Part shown: one piece after another, positions 18,927 to 28,322 of the stretch | Layout of the letters: the number at the start of each line of letters is the position of its first letter | Position numbering within the stretch: the stretch's first letter is position 1 | Source: JAUVKT01 sp942491535 | GTDB lineage: Bacteria; Bacteroidota; Bacteroidia; Bacteroidales; VadinHA17 | Assembly (NCBI GenBank): GCA_942491535.1 | Contig: CALOBV010000026.1 | Location: 124,001 to 188,000 of the forward strand | Reading direction: 5' to 3' | DNA: 64,000 bases | Position numbers and translations under genes: made by a program | Notes under the pieces: generated by a model | Told to the model about the DNA's origin: nothing | The model's database searches: none | What the model saw: the letters and a program-made list of their open reading frames with translations, nothing else

Positions 18927-20114
18927 TTATTTATGGGCTATCGGGTCTGGATTACCGTCAGGATCACCGACAACATATCCATCCGTTGTGATATTGCCCC
19001 CTGTTACAAGTAAAAGACCACATACATGGGGAGCAGCCATAGAAGTTCCACTCATAGTGGCATAGCCCCCACTCTTATATGTCGAAAAAATACTTAGCCC
19101 TGGTGCACAGTAATCAATAGGTGGATTTCCATAGTTTGAGAAGTAAGCCCAGTAATCATTGATATCCATAGCTGATACAGTATATAGATTAGTACCATTA
19201 GCCCTTGCAGGTGAGTGTGTATTGGCATCTTCACTCTCGTTGCCGGCAGCCAGAGCTACAAATACACCAGATTCACCCAGAGCCTGAACAGCAAGATCAA
19301 GTGGTTCATAAACGCCTCCACCAAGACTCATATTGGCAACATCTCCATCAGCAGCATTTGCAGCGACATAATCCACGCCTGCAATAATATCTGTCATAGT
19401 ACCAGATCCCCTTTTATTCAGAACCTTAACTCCAACAACTGTAGCGCCAGCTGCAACACCGACAACACCGATCTCGTTATCAATGGCTGCAACTATACCT
19501 GCGCAATGTGATCCATGTCCATTATCATCTTCGGCTGTATATGTACGCACCACAAAAGTAGTTGAACGGTCTGTGTCAACATTTAGATCGGGATGGTCAA
19601 GGTCAATTCCGGTATCAATAATCCATGCAACATTTGATCCTGTATAATTAACATTGCCTACTCTGCTTATTCCATAAGGCACCGTTTGTGCCGGAGGATC
19701 TGTTGGAACAGTTCCGGGCTTCTTGAGTACTACCAGCCGATCCTGATAGACACCTGCAACATTCTTATGGCCAGAAATATCTTTCGCTTCATCCTCTGTC
19801 ATGCTTACAGAAAAACCTTTTAAAGATGAAGCATATACTGCCTCGAGTGATTTCCCTGAAACAGATTTTTGGTTAAGAACGTCCATAGCTTCTCTCGTAA
19901 CTATGCTTGTTCTTTCTTTAACATCTGAATAACTTGATTTCATCAGCTTAATATCGCCGGTAAGGATAACAATATATTGACCTGGTATAGGCTCGCCTAT
20001 TTCCGATTTAACCAGGTCTGATGGATCTTGGTCAAAATCCACAATCTGTTTTTTTTCACAGGAAAACAGGCTAATGACCAGTACGGCCAGAATAGAATAG
20101 AGAATCTTTTTCAT
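18927..20114 (-). CDS. subtilisin-like (S8) serine protease, lipoprotein
   Basis: The frame is open from 20177, but the lipoprotein signal begins at the ATG at 20112-20114 (MKKILYSILAV, lipobox LFSC), giving 395 residues. An I9-type propeptide (about 45-125: PGQYIVILTGD, SLKGFSVSMTEDEAKDI) precedes the catalytic domain. The S8 triad is visible: Asp in AWIIDTGIDLDHPDL (about 167), His in DNGHGSHCAGI (about 202) and Ser in SGTSMAAPHVCG (about 356). The oxyanion Asn is in ALAAGNESED. Little follows the catalytic domain. It is probably anchored in the outer membrane or periplasm and degrades protein. Its position beside two SusCD cassettes would suit feeding peptides to them, which is inference. 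Confidence 0.93.
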   Translation of the reverse strand: MKKILYSILAVLVISLFSCEKKQIVDFDQDPSDLVKSEIGEPIPGQYIVILTGDIKLMKSSYSDVKERTSIVTREAMDVLNQKSVSGKSLEAVYASSLKGFSVSMTEDEAKDISGHKNVAGVYQDRLVVLKKPGTVPTDPPAQTVPYGISRVGNVNYTGSNVAWIIDTGIDLDHPDLNVDTDRSTTFVVRTYTAEDDNGHGSHCAGIVAAIDNEIGVVGVAAGATVVGVKVLNKRGSGTMTDIIAGVDYVAANAADGDVANMSLGGGVYEPLDLAVQALGESGVFVALAAGNESEDANTHSPARANGTNLYTVSAMDINDYWAYFSNYGNPPIDYCAPGLSIFSTYKSGGYATMSGTSMAAPHVCGLLLVTGGNITTDGYVVGDPDGNPDPIAHK

Positions 20115-20238
20115 AAAATTTAAAGTTTTAGGTTGATATATGGCAGTAAAATAGAAATTAATTATAGAAAAATACATTTAAAACCTCGATAATTACCAAT
20201 TGTTTATCAAACAAATTCAACTGTGTTCTTAAAACGTT

Positions 20239-20628
20239 GTGAAAAATAATGCCATCGATTCTCTTAACAAAGAGAAGACTAATATCACTAGTATCACAAG
20301 CATTAATACAAATATTGAGAAAACTATTTCAAACCTGAATATGGAAATCACCGGTCTTAACAATGAAAAGGATGAAGCCATAACAAACCGTGATTCGCTT
20401 GAGTTCTTAGGTATCAGTATGACAAAATCAGCTTATAATAAACTTCTGTGGTAAATAATAATTATTTCCCTGTCACTAGCTTACTTTGTTTTTCTCCTTT
20501 TTAAAAGAGGCTATAGCGTTTCAAGGGTTGCTCTCACAGATATTAAAGATATAAAGAAAGAATTTGAAGAATATATCCAGGCCTGTTCTATATTACTACA
20601 CATACTTTCGGATATAAACACCTATTAA
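20239..20628 (+). pseudogene. decayed paralogue of the 10259 coiled-coil membrane protein
   Basis: The translation from 20239 (VKNNAIDSLNKEKTNIT, then RDSLEFLGISMTKSAYNKLLW) follows residues about 61-135 of the 10259 product. An in-frame TAA at 20452-20454 interrupts the transmembrane segment, and the same frame then resumes with LAYFVFLLFKRGYSVS and DIKDIKKEFEEY before ending at 20626-20628. The signal peptide and first 60 residues are missing. It is therefore 5'-truncated and nonsense-interrupted. It sits just upstream of a decayed SusC/SusD pair, repeating the order of 10259-15898. Confidence 0.8.
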
Positions 20629-20804
20629 TCTATTCATTGCTAATATTTCATCCATTAGGCCTAAACCAGGTTCTTATATAAATGCATCTCTTTATCTGTT
20701 TCTAAGCATATTTTTTGTTAAGTAATATTTGTTTTTTATGAGATAATATTAACTTAGCAAGCATTAAAACCTTCAATCATTAAGAAACCTAAAAATTAAA
20801 CTCT

Positions 20805-23744
20805 ATGAAAAAAACTTTAGTTCTACTATTGTTTGTGTTTTCTAGTGTTGCTGTTTTCTCCCAGGTAAAGCAAATTACCGGGACGGTAACAAATGCATCA
20901 GATAACACAACAATGCCAGGAGTATCAGTTATCGCCAAGGGAACTACCACTGGTGTTGTAACTGATTTTAACGGTAAGTATAGCATTTCCGTTCCGGAGA
21001 ATGTTACAACCTTAGTCTTCAGATTCGTAGGCTATATTACTCTGGAGGCCCAAATAGGTGGCAACTCCATTGTTGATGTCGCGATTGAACAAGACGTTTT
21101 CCTTGTCGACGAAGTTATAGTCGTAGGTTATGGAACCCAGAAGAAAAGGGAAGTAACAGGCTCTATCACCTCTGTTAAAGGTGATGATATTGCCAGGATG
21201 GCAACCCCCAGCTTTGAATCACAGCTTGCAGGCCGGGCTACAGGGGTTCAGGTAACCACACAAACCGGAGTGTTGGGTGAAACTCCCCGCTTCAGGATCA
21301 GGGGTGTCGGATCACTCTCTTCAGGCACTTATCCGCTTGTGGTTGTTGACGGAACTCCTGTTTTTACAGGCGACCAGGGAGGCTATGCCTCCGCTAATGG
21401 TATGGGCGACATTAACCCCGCCGATATTGAGTCGATTGAAATTCTAAAAGATGGTTCGGGAACGGCCATCTATGGATCACGTGCTGCAAACGGTGTTGTT
21501 CTTATTACAACAAAGAAAGGAAAAGCAGGTAATATGAGAGTTAATTATAATGCCTACATGGGTGTGGCCTCTCCTGTAAAACTTTTCGATTTACTTGAAA
21601 CAGACGATTTTATTACAATCTCAAATGAAAAGAGAACAAACAGTGGTTTGTCTCCTATTGCTGTTGGTACTGAATACAATACTGACTGGCAGAGTGCCGT
21701 ATTAAGACAAAACGCTTTCCAGCAGGATCATAACCTTTCCCTCTCGGGTGGTAGCGAAGGATCAACCTATTACCTATCAATGGGTTATACATCACAGGAA
21801 GGGGTCACCCGTCCAAATGAGATGAGCAGATTCACAACAAGGGCAAATGTAGACCAGAAAGTCACCAAATGGTTAACCATAGGTGCTAACTTTGGTGTTT
21901 CACGATCAGAATATTTCGGTCTAAACACAGGAACTAACTCATTGTCGGGAAACATCTTTTCCGCAATCAGACAGCTTCCCAATACTCCGATTTATGACGA
22001 CGCCGATCCCACAGGCTACAATATCGACGATATAGCACCGGGACTTGTTGGAAGGTGGGATAATCTAAGTACCATTGGAGACAATATTCCTAATATTGTA
22101 TATGTAATTGACAATAACAAGTTTACAACAAAATTAACCAGGACTATAGGTAATGCCTATGCCCAGATTAATTTCTTACCCAGCCTTAACTTTAAGACAC
22201 AGGTAAGTATTGACAATTCAGCATCCGAAGGTTCGCTTTACTACAATCCAAATCACGGAGATGGTTCAAGTGTAAACGGCAGGGTTCAGAACAACTACCG
22301 AAATGCATTACGATGGAATGGCAGAACCTGTAAGTACAATGAGACTTCGGAAATCATAGATCACAGCTACGCGGTACAGGAATTTGAATTACCAGGGTAA
22401 ATAGTTTCTTGCGGCTGGTACTGATCTTAAATGAGTTTTTCCAATACAACCTTACAGTGACTATACGTAATCATAATACTGGAGGATTCTTTCCGAGAAT
22501 GCTTTTATCTCCTATGCAGGTAGGTTAAACTACTCTTTCATGGATAAGTACTTTCTGCAGGTATCAGTTAGAAGAGACGGTATATCTTCTCTTCCTGAAG
22601 CCAATAGATTTGGTGTATTCCCCGGAGCATCTATCGGGTGGAACCTGGCCAAAGAATCGTTTATGTCAGGCATAACTGATATTGTTACTGACCTTAAGGT
22701 CCGTTCTTCATATGCCCAGGTTGGTAACGTATCAATAGGAAACTATCCCTATGCCGGTCTTTATAGTGCTGCGCCTTACGGACCGTATAACGGACTTGCA
22801 TTCTCGCAGGCTGGAAATACAGACTTACTGTGGGAAACCAGTAAAAAGTTCGATATCGGTTTGATGCCTTATTCTAGGCGGAAGGTATAAATTTCTCGAC
22901 TTATCAGAATGACCAGGACGGTCTGATTGAATGCTATCCTCCTTCAATGGGTATACCTGGAATGATTAAGCAGATATCGGAAGGTTGATGAACGGGGTTT
23001 GAATTTAGGAGAAGGAAATAATAAGCAGGATCTTAAATGGACCCTGACGCCAACCTCATCTCAAGGAACGAGGTTTTGAGTCGTTGAAGGCGTGATATAG
23101 TAGGAGGTAAAAAGTAGGGAGGGTGAATTTTGATATATGGCTACGATTACTGGGGTGTAAACTTAACCAATGGTAATCCGGTTTATATCGGAGGAGACGG
23201 AAGACTTATAGAAAGAGATGTTTTTTCAGGCGATGACACCGCTTTTGACCCTGACAATCCATCTGTAACTGGTGCACCGGAATCTCTCTCGTCATCAAAC
23301 GACAGGATAGTATTTGGTCCTTCTTTGCCTACTTTCTTTGGTGCGATAAACTCAAATCTGCAGTATAAGAACTTTGACCTGGGTATAAGGCACGTTTTAG
23401 TGGTGGTAATTATATTTTAACGCTACCAGAGTGACCTGCTTAACCTAACTTCAAAAAATGGTACCGAAAATAAAGATGGAGAGTGCCAGAACCGGGTGAT
23501 GGTAATCCAAGACTCGGATGGCAGGAAGTTATAACTCACTGGATGGTGAACAAAGGTTTTTTGTAGAAAAGGGCAACTTCGTTAAAATTCAGAACATTGT
23601 TCTTGGATATAATGTGAAGGACTAAACAGTCAGGATTAGAGGGTGAGAGTTTAGCAGGCCCAGGATGTTTCTTAAAAGTATAAGGGTATCGACCTGAGTG
23701 GAATAGGCGGACGTGACCTTAAGGGAGAGGGTTATATTGGTTAA
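20805..23744 (+). pseudogene. SusC/RagA family receptor gene with multiple frame breaks
   Basis: The first 531 codons are intact: signal peptide (MKKTLVLLLFVF to FSQ), regulatory-like domain (ITGTVTNASDNTTMPGVSVI), DEVIVVGYGTQKK, plug (FRIRGVGSLSSG, AIYGSRAANGVVLITTK) and part of the barrel. The frame is lost at about 22330-22400, returns at 22540-22890 (FMDKYFLQVSVRRDGISSLP, DLKVRSSYAQVGN), is lost again, returns at 23130-23420 (YGYDYWGVNLTNGNPVY, LPTFFGAINSNLQYKNFDLG), and the last 300 bp carry further breaks. The end is placed at the TAA at 23742-23744 after KGEGYIG. At least five indels lie in 1.4 kb. Either the gene has decayed or this stretch of sequence is poor. Confidence 0.8.
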
Positions 23745-23807
23745 TGAGTTTATAACTATAATTAGAAAAATTAAACAATTAAATAACAAACGTAGATTCA
23801 GGTGTGA

Positions 23808-25347
23808 TTAACTATAGTATTAGTAATGGGCTTAGTAATATCCTCATGTACTAAGGACCTTATTGATCTTGATCCCTATTCCCAGGTTTCTGAAACCGTT
23901 GCTTTTGAGACACCAAGTCTTATTGAACTTTCAGTAATGGGAATGTATAAGCCGCACAGATTGGATATTATAATGGGCGACAGAGAGGATATGTTTTTGG
24001 AGCGCAGTAATTGAGCAGAACGATTGTCGCGGTGAAGATGCAATTAATACTCAGGCCTTCTACAGGTATACCTATACTAATACCTACACCCCATCAACGG
24101 CAAACAACCGCTATTACTGGGAGGCACTGTACAGGCTTATTAACCGTTGCAATATTATTATAGACGGTGTTCGCACTGCAGGTGCAGATGGAGTTATTTC
24201 ATCAGAATTAGCACTTTCCTACGAGGCCGAAGCAAGGTTACTCCGAGCTTTGTCATATCAGGAATTACTAATTCACTTTTCATATCCCTACCTGCATACT
24301 GCTGACGCTTCTCATTACGGAGTTCCCATTCACACTACTGCCTACACATCAGGAAGTCAGGTAGAGGAAGTCCTCACTATTGGAAGAAGCACGGTTGCCC
24401 AGGTTTATGATCTTATATTGGAAGATTATGATTTTGCAGAGCTTAACCTTCCTTCAAAAGATGATAGATCCTCAAACTACAAAATCACCAGGGCTACTTC
24501 AGGAGCAGCTATTGCCCTTAAACAAAGGACTTACATGAATATGTACGACTGGGGTAATGCTATCACAGAAGGTCTGAAGCTTGTAGGGGAGTATGCTTTA
24601 ACTCCAACACCTGATGGTGTGTGGGGGGCATCTAATGGATATTCAAATACTGAATCAATCTTTTCGATGGAACATTCCGTAACCAATCACCCTGGTGTTA
24701 ATGCTGCTCTGGCATCCCAGTATGCCCGCAGGTTACTTGTTTGTATAAGTCCTATTTCATGGAGAAACAGCTATTGGCTGGACGATGACCTCAGGAGAGA
24801 AGAAGGAGTAATGACCTTTACTGCTGATGGCGTAAAATATACAAACAAGTACCAGGAACAAACAAATATGGATGATCCATGTCCGATTGTGCGTCATGCC
24901 GAAGTGCTTCTTTTTTTGGCAGAGGCCTATACTAGAAGAAATACTGGAGGCGACCTGGCTAATGGTCTTACTTACCTGAACGAGGTACGCGACAGGTCTC
25001 TTGCCGATCCAGCCACACAATCATATACAGGTGCCAGCTTCGCAGACGAAGACGAACAGCTTGCTGCCATTCTAGCAGAAAGAAGAATAGAATTTATGCT
25101 TGAAGGTCGTCGCTGGCCGGATATCCACAGATTGCAATTCGATCCTGTTTTCCCGATGGATGGAATTCCGGCAAAACTTGCAAATGGTTATCCCGTGGCT
25201 GCAGATTACACCCTTGGAAGTGAATATGACGGTCCCAAGGACATTGCAGCAGTACCATACGATAATAAACTGTTCTTATGGCCAATACCTCAATCAGAGC
25301 TCGATCCTAACCCGATCCTGGCTGGTCAGCAGAACCCTGGATGGTAA
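23808..25347 (+). pseudogene. SusD/RagB family lipoprotein gene, frameshifted near its 5' end
   Basis: A lipoprotein-like start (VMGLVISSCTKDLIDLDPYS) is readable from about 23808 but has no good start codon; an in-frame TGA lies just before. The frame breaks between about 23990 and 24001. From 24001 the shifted frame reads SAVIEQNDCRGEDAINTQAF and runs unbroken to 25347. It contains LLRALSYQELLIHFSYPYLH, PIVRHAEVLLFLAEAYTRR, RRIEFMLEGRRWPDIHRL and the typical SusD end LFLWPIPQSELDPNP. Most of the gene (about 450 codons) is intact, so one or two small indels are enough to break it. It is the partner of the broken SusC upstream. Confidence 0.85.
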
Positions 25348-25375
25348 ACATCTGTTTTGTAATACATTTAATAAG

Positions 25376-25410
25376 AATAAGGTTGTCTCAGATTGAGGCA
25401 GCCTTATTTT
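25376..25410 (+). terminator. rho-independent terminator after the decayed SusCD pair
   Basis: AATAAGGTTGTCTC (25376-25389) pairs with GAGGCAGCCTTATT (25395-25408), using two G-U pairs, and a T run follows. Retention of a good terminator fits recent loss of function, or an error, rather than ancient decay. Confidence 0.8.
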
Positions 25411-25526
25411 TTAGTTAGGGATAATTAAACTTCTCTCTAACTAAGCACATTGCTAACAATAATTATACAGAAATCTCTTAATAAGGGAAATAAATATTAT
25501 TCAGGAATTACGAAACTGGAATTATT

Positions 25527-25907
25527 TTATAAACCAAGAACCTGTTTTAATTCCATAATCTGGCTATCCCATAGATTAATTGAATCTTCTTTCTCGCCTT
25601 GCTCGGCGAAATCTGTAATAAGAAGAGCCACATCACCGGTTAGTTCGTCTACATTAAGCTTAAACTCGAAATACCTTTCCTCATCATCCTCATCCTCGCT
25701 CCAGACAAATTTCACATGCCTGTTATCCTTGAGTGTGCTGAGTACTGCATTGTGCTCAATATCGTCCCAGATAAAGGTATAGTTATCACCTCTTACCTGC
25801 ACATCATCAGCAAACCACTCAGCAAGTCCTTCTGCTGTACTTAATCTTGAGAATAAAACCTTTGGAGAGCTATTGAGTGTATATTCAAGTTCAAATTTGA
25901 CTTTCAT
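25527..25907 (-). CDS. START-like domain protein (SRPBCC fold)
   Basis: 127 residues from the ATG at 25907 (MKVKFELEYTLNSSPKVLF); an adjacent ATG and a longer frame to 25949 are possible. The N-terminal beta strand, a helix with LSTAEGLAEWFADDV, then strands NYTFIWDDIEHNAVLST and HVKFVWSEDED, and a long C-terminal helix (EDSINLWDSQIMELKQVLG) match the small START-like/AHSA1-related proteins common in Bacteroidetes. They form a hydrophobic pocket, but the ligand is unknown. It is a cytosolic single gene on the minus strand, divergent from the tRNA. Confidence 0.75.
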   Translation of the reverse strand: MKVKFELEYTLNSSPKVLFSRLSTAEGLAEWFADDVQVRGDNYTFIWDDIEHNAVLSTLKDNRHVKFVWSEDEDDEERYFEFKLNVDELTGDVALLITDFAEQGEKEDSINLWDSQIMELKQVLGL

Positions 25908-26004
25908 CATTAATCCGGTATTAATTATTTCAAAAGGGATTATCTGCAATATAAAAAAAATAAAGTAAATAAAAAATGGGTATTGGACTTTTACAATTAT
26001 GTAT

Positions 26005-26012
26005 TATATTTG
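26005..26012 (+). promoter_or_regulatory. promoter -7 box (TATATTTG) of the tRNA gene
   Basis: TATATTTG matches TAnnTTTG. ATTGG at 25982-25986 lies 18 nt upstream, where a -33 element is expected. Transcription would start about 26020, roughly 40 nt before the mature tRNA. Confidence 0.6.
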
Positions 26013-26017
26013 CAGCC

Positions 26018-26053
26018 GCAAATGCACTAAACGCACATTTAGTGATGATTTGC
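26018..26053 (+). other. hairpin in the tRNA leader
   Basis: GCAAAT (26018-26023) pairs with ATTTGC (26048-26053), and CACTAAA (26025-26031) pairs with TTTAGTG (26038-26044) around the loop CGCACA; an asymmetric bulge (G opposite ATG) separates the two helices. It ends 8 nt before the tRNA. It may help 5' processing of the precursor; the function is inferred. Confidence 0.5.
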
Positions 26054-26061
26054 TTTAATAT

Positions 26062-26135
26062 GGCGAGATAGCTCAGATGGTTAGAGCGCAGGATTCATAA
26101 TCCTGAGGTCCGGGGTTCAATTCCCCGTCTCGCTA
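26062..26135 (+). tRNA. tRNA with CAT anticodon (Met elongator or Ile2)
   Basis: A 74-nt cloverleaf. The acceptor arms GGCGAGA and TCTCGCT pair with one terminal G-U. The D arm has GCTC/GAGC, the anticodon stem is CAGGA/TCCTG around loop TTCATAA (anticodon at 26096-26098), and the T arm CGGGG-TTCAATT-CCCCG is perfect. The discriminator is A, and CCA is not encoded (CAA follows). The anticodon stem lacks the three G-C pairs of initiator tRNA, and position 1 pairs, so it is not fMet. Elongator Met and lysidine-modified Ile2 cannot be separated with confidence by eye. Confidence 0.95.
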
Positions 26136-26144
26136 CAAAGTAAT

Positions 26145-26180
26145 AAACCCTGAAGCAATAGCTTCGGGGTTTTCTTTTTT
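26145..26180 (+). terminator. terminator after the tRNA
   Basis: AAACCCTGAAGC (26145-26156) pairs with GCTTCGGGGTTT (26161-26172) around an AATA tetraloop with one G-T pair, followed by a T-rich tract to 26180. Confidence 0.9.
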
Positions 26181-26184
26181 TCAG

Positions 26185-26560
26185 GCCGAATTAAGCTTGC
26201 TTAAATGAGGGCTGGAAAAGAAAACCCAGGCTGCACAATGTGCAGCAGGGTTTAGTACTTTGTAAGGCTTCCCTTCCAGGAATCACGGCTCTGACAACAG
26301 GAAGAGACGTAATTCCCAGGCTAAAGTGTGCCGCGGTTAGGTTATTTTTTCTTGTAAGGCTTCCCTTATAGGAATCACGAATAAACGAAGTGAAATTCAA
26401 ATAAAATTTGAGCTTTATTTTAATTAATAGATTCCTCTCTTCGCTCGGAATGACAGTAAGGAATCACGGCTCTGACAACAGGAAGAGTCGTTATTCACTT
26501 TAATAAAATCCATTGGAGCCTTAAGCTTAGTTAAATATTAGCTGGAACATCTTTCAATCT
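26185..26560. repeat. repeat-rich, gene-free intergenic patch
   Basis: Several short repeats interleave here. GGAATCACGGCTCTGACAAC followed by AGGAAGAG occurs at 26279-26315 and 26460-26496, 37 bp with two differences. TGTAAGGCTTCCCTT-nn-AGGAATCACG occurs at about 26261 and 26353. TTAAGCTT-nn-TTAAAT followed by GCTGGAA occurs near 26191 and 26521. CTGCACA-A-TGTGCAG (26231-26245) is a perfect palindrome. A stretch containing CTTCGCTCGGAATGACA (about 26438-26456) is of the kind often found in dispersed intergenic repeats of bacterial genomes. No open frame of note is present. I read it as a cluster of dispersed repeat elements of unknown type. Confidence 0.6.
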
Positions 26561-26633
26561 CATCTTAAGTACGGATATCAGCATCCACAATCAATAATGA
26601 AAGTGAGCTAAAAATTTAAGGCACTTTTTTTGC

Positions 26634-26641
26634 TACATTTG
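26634..26641 (+). promoter_or_regulatory. promoter -7 box (TACATTTG) before the LptF/G-type permease
   Basis: TACATTTG matches TAnnTTTG and lies 20 nt before the GTG start at 26662. No clear -33 box was seen. Confidence 0.5.
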
Positions 26642-26661
26642 TAGTCTATAAAAGACACCTT

Positions 26662-28140
26662 GTGAAAAAGCTCGACTGGTTTGTACTGAAATCATTTTTC
26701 TGGCCATTAATTATGACCTTTTTCATTGTGCTATTTATCCAGATAATGCAGTTCCTGTGGATGTACGTCGATGATATGGCTGGCAAAGGACTGGAACTTA
26801 AAGTATTAATGGAGCTTCTATTCCAGTTTTCACTTGTGTTTGTACCAACAGCTCTTCCGCTTGGAATACTGCTTGCCTCTTTGATGACCTTTGGGAATAT
26901 GGGAGAGAACTTTGAGCTTACAGCAATAAAATCTTCAGGTATTCCTCTACAAAGAATTATGAGGCCTCTTGTCATAATGATAGTTTTTATCAGCATAGGA
27001 TCATTTTTCTTCGCGAATAATGTCCTGCCTTATTCCAACAGGAAGGCGCGAACACTGATGTATGATATTCAACGAAAAAGACCGGAACTAAATATTCAGG
27101 CAGGATCATTTTACAACGGCATAGAAGGGTTCAGTATGAAGATTGGATCGAAAGATCCTATTACTAATAAGCTCGAAAAAATACTGATCTATGATCATAG
27201 TGAAAAAGGAGGCAATACGTCTGTAATACTTGCAGACTCAGGCTTTATGAAGATGACCCCTGACGAAACTGCTTTGATTTTCACACTTTACAATGGTTAT
27301 TCGTACAACGACATTAAGGAAGATGCTCCGATAAAACAAAGGAAGTATCCTTTCAGGAGCGATAATTTTGACACATATACATTCCTGATTGAACTAAGTG
27401 GCTTTGATCTTGACAGGAGTGATATGGACCTTTTCAGAAATCACCAGTCAATGCAGAATATAAACCAGCTGAATTACTACATTGATTCATTAAGTAGTAA
27501 ACTGATTTCAAAAACCGATAATTACGTAAACGAATATAAGAAATCAAAACTTTATACAAGGCGTAATTATAAGCCCGTGGCATTATTGGCACAAGATACA
27601 ATCGATAAAATAATCTTTGATGTAGATTCAGTATTTAATTCCATATCTGATATAGACCAGGGAGAAGCAATCAATCATGCTCTTAGTAATGCGAGAGATG
27701 GACTAAAATTTTTCAGCGAAAAGCAGGTTAGTATACACAGAGATCTGAGAGGACTTAACCGATATAAAATTGAATGGCACAAGAAACTAACTCTTGCCGT
27801 GGCCTGCCTTGTGTTCTTTTTTATTGGAGCGCCTCTGGGAGCTATTATCCGAAAGGGAGGACTGGGAATGCCTGCTGTCATATCAGTACTGTTTTTTGTT
27901 GTTTATTACGTGCTTTCACTGATAGGTGAAAAAATGGCCAAGGAAGGGATTGCTGTTGCCTGGATTGGAATGTGGGCTTCGACATTCATATTATTTCTGA
28001 TTGGTGTATTCCTTACATATAAGGCAACTACTGACTCAGTAATAATGAATAAGGAAACTTATAGCCATTTCTTAAAAAAGATAATAAAACTGGTAATTCC
28101 CAATAGTAAAAGCAAGCAATCTTCAAATTTAAAGAGCTGA
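26662..28140 (+). CDS. LptF/LptG family lipopolysaccharide export permease (YjgP/YjgQ)
   Basis: 492 residues starting at GTG (MKKLDWFVLKSFFWPLIMTF). One of the two membrane subunits that, with the LptB ATPase, lift LPS from the inner membrane to the LptA/C bridge. Family features: TM1 at about 12-35; FVPTALPLGILLASLMTFG with a following helix pair (about 58-115); the early conserved stretch GENFELTAIKSSGIPLQRIM; a long periplasmic beta-jellyroll (about 125-360, FYNGIEGFSMKIG); and three C-terminal helices (about 372-470) beginning HKKLTLAVACLVFFFIGAPLG. It is longer than E. coli LptF/G (about 360) because of an extended periplasmic region, as is usual in Bacteroidetes. I cannot assign F or G. 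Confidence 0.9.
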   Translation: MKKLDWFVLKSFFWPLIMTFFIVLFIQIMQFLWMYVDDMAGKGLELKVLMELLFQFSLVFVPTALPLGILLASLMTFGNMGENFELTAIKSSGIPLQRIMRPLVIMIVFISIGSFFFANNVLPYSNRKARTLMYDIQRKRPELNIQAGSFYNGIEGFSMKIGSKDPITNKLEKILIYDHSEKGGNTSVILADSGFMKMTPDETALIFTLYNGYSYNDIKEDAPIKQRKYPFRSDNFDTYTFLIELSGFDLDRSDMDLFRNHQSMQNINQLNYYIDSLSSKLISKTDNYVNEYKKSKLYTRRNYKPVALLAQDTIDKIIFDVDSVFNSISDIDQGEAINHALSNARDGLKFFSEKQVSIHRDLRGLNRYKIEWHKKLTLAVACLVFFFIGAPLGAIIRKGGLGMPAVISVLFFVVYYVLSLIGEKMAKEGIAVAWIGMWASTFILFLIGVFLTYKATTDSVIMNKETYSHFLKKIIKLVIPNSKSKQSSNLKS

Positions 28141-28219
28141 TTACCAGGGGACTTATTCTATTAGTACCACTCTCTCCCGAAATATAATTAATGTCCTTTT
28201 TATGTACGTTTTATTTTTC

Positions 28220-28227
28220 TACTTTTG
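28220..28227 (+). promoter_or_regulatory. promoter -7 box (TACTTTTG) before ribBA
   Basis: TACTTTTG matches TAnnTTTG and lies about 95 nt before the ribBA start. The 179-nt gap holds no recognisable FMN riboswitch core. Confidence 0.5.
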
Positions 28228-28322
28228 CCAGCACCATATAAAACCTGCATAAGTGGAAGGCTTCTGCTTCGATTAAGAATAATTAAAATAGGGCCTGAAA
28301 ATACAGGAAATAAAAATCTGTG

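Noticed and set aside
26062..26135. Initiator tRNA-fMet
   Set aside because: It lacks the three consecutive G-C pairs in the anticodon stem and has a paired first acceptor position.
28141..28322. FMN riboswitch before ribBA
   Set aside because: The conserved AGGG...GGTGAA-type core elements are not visible in the 179-nt leader.
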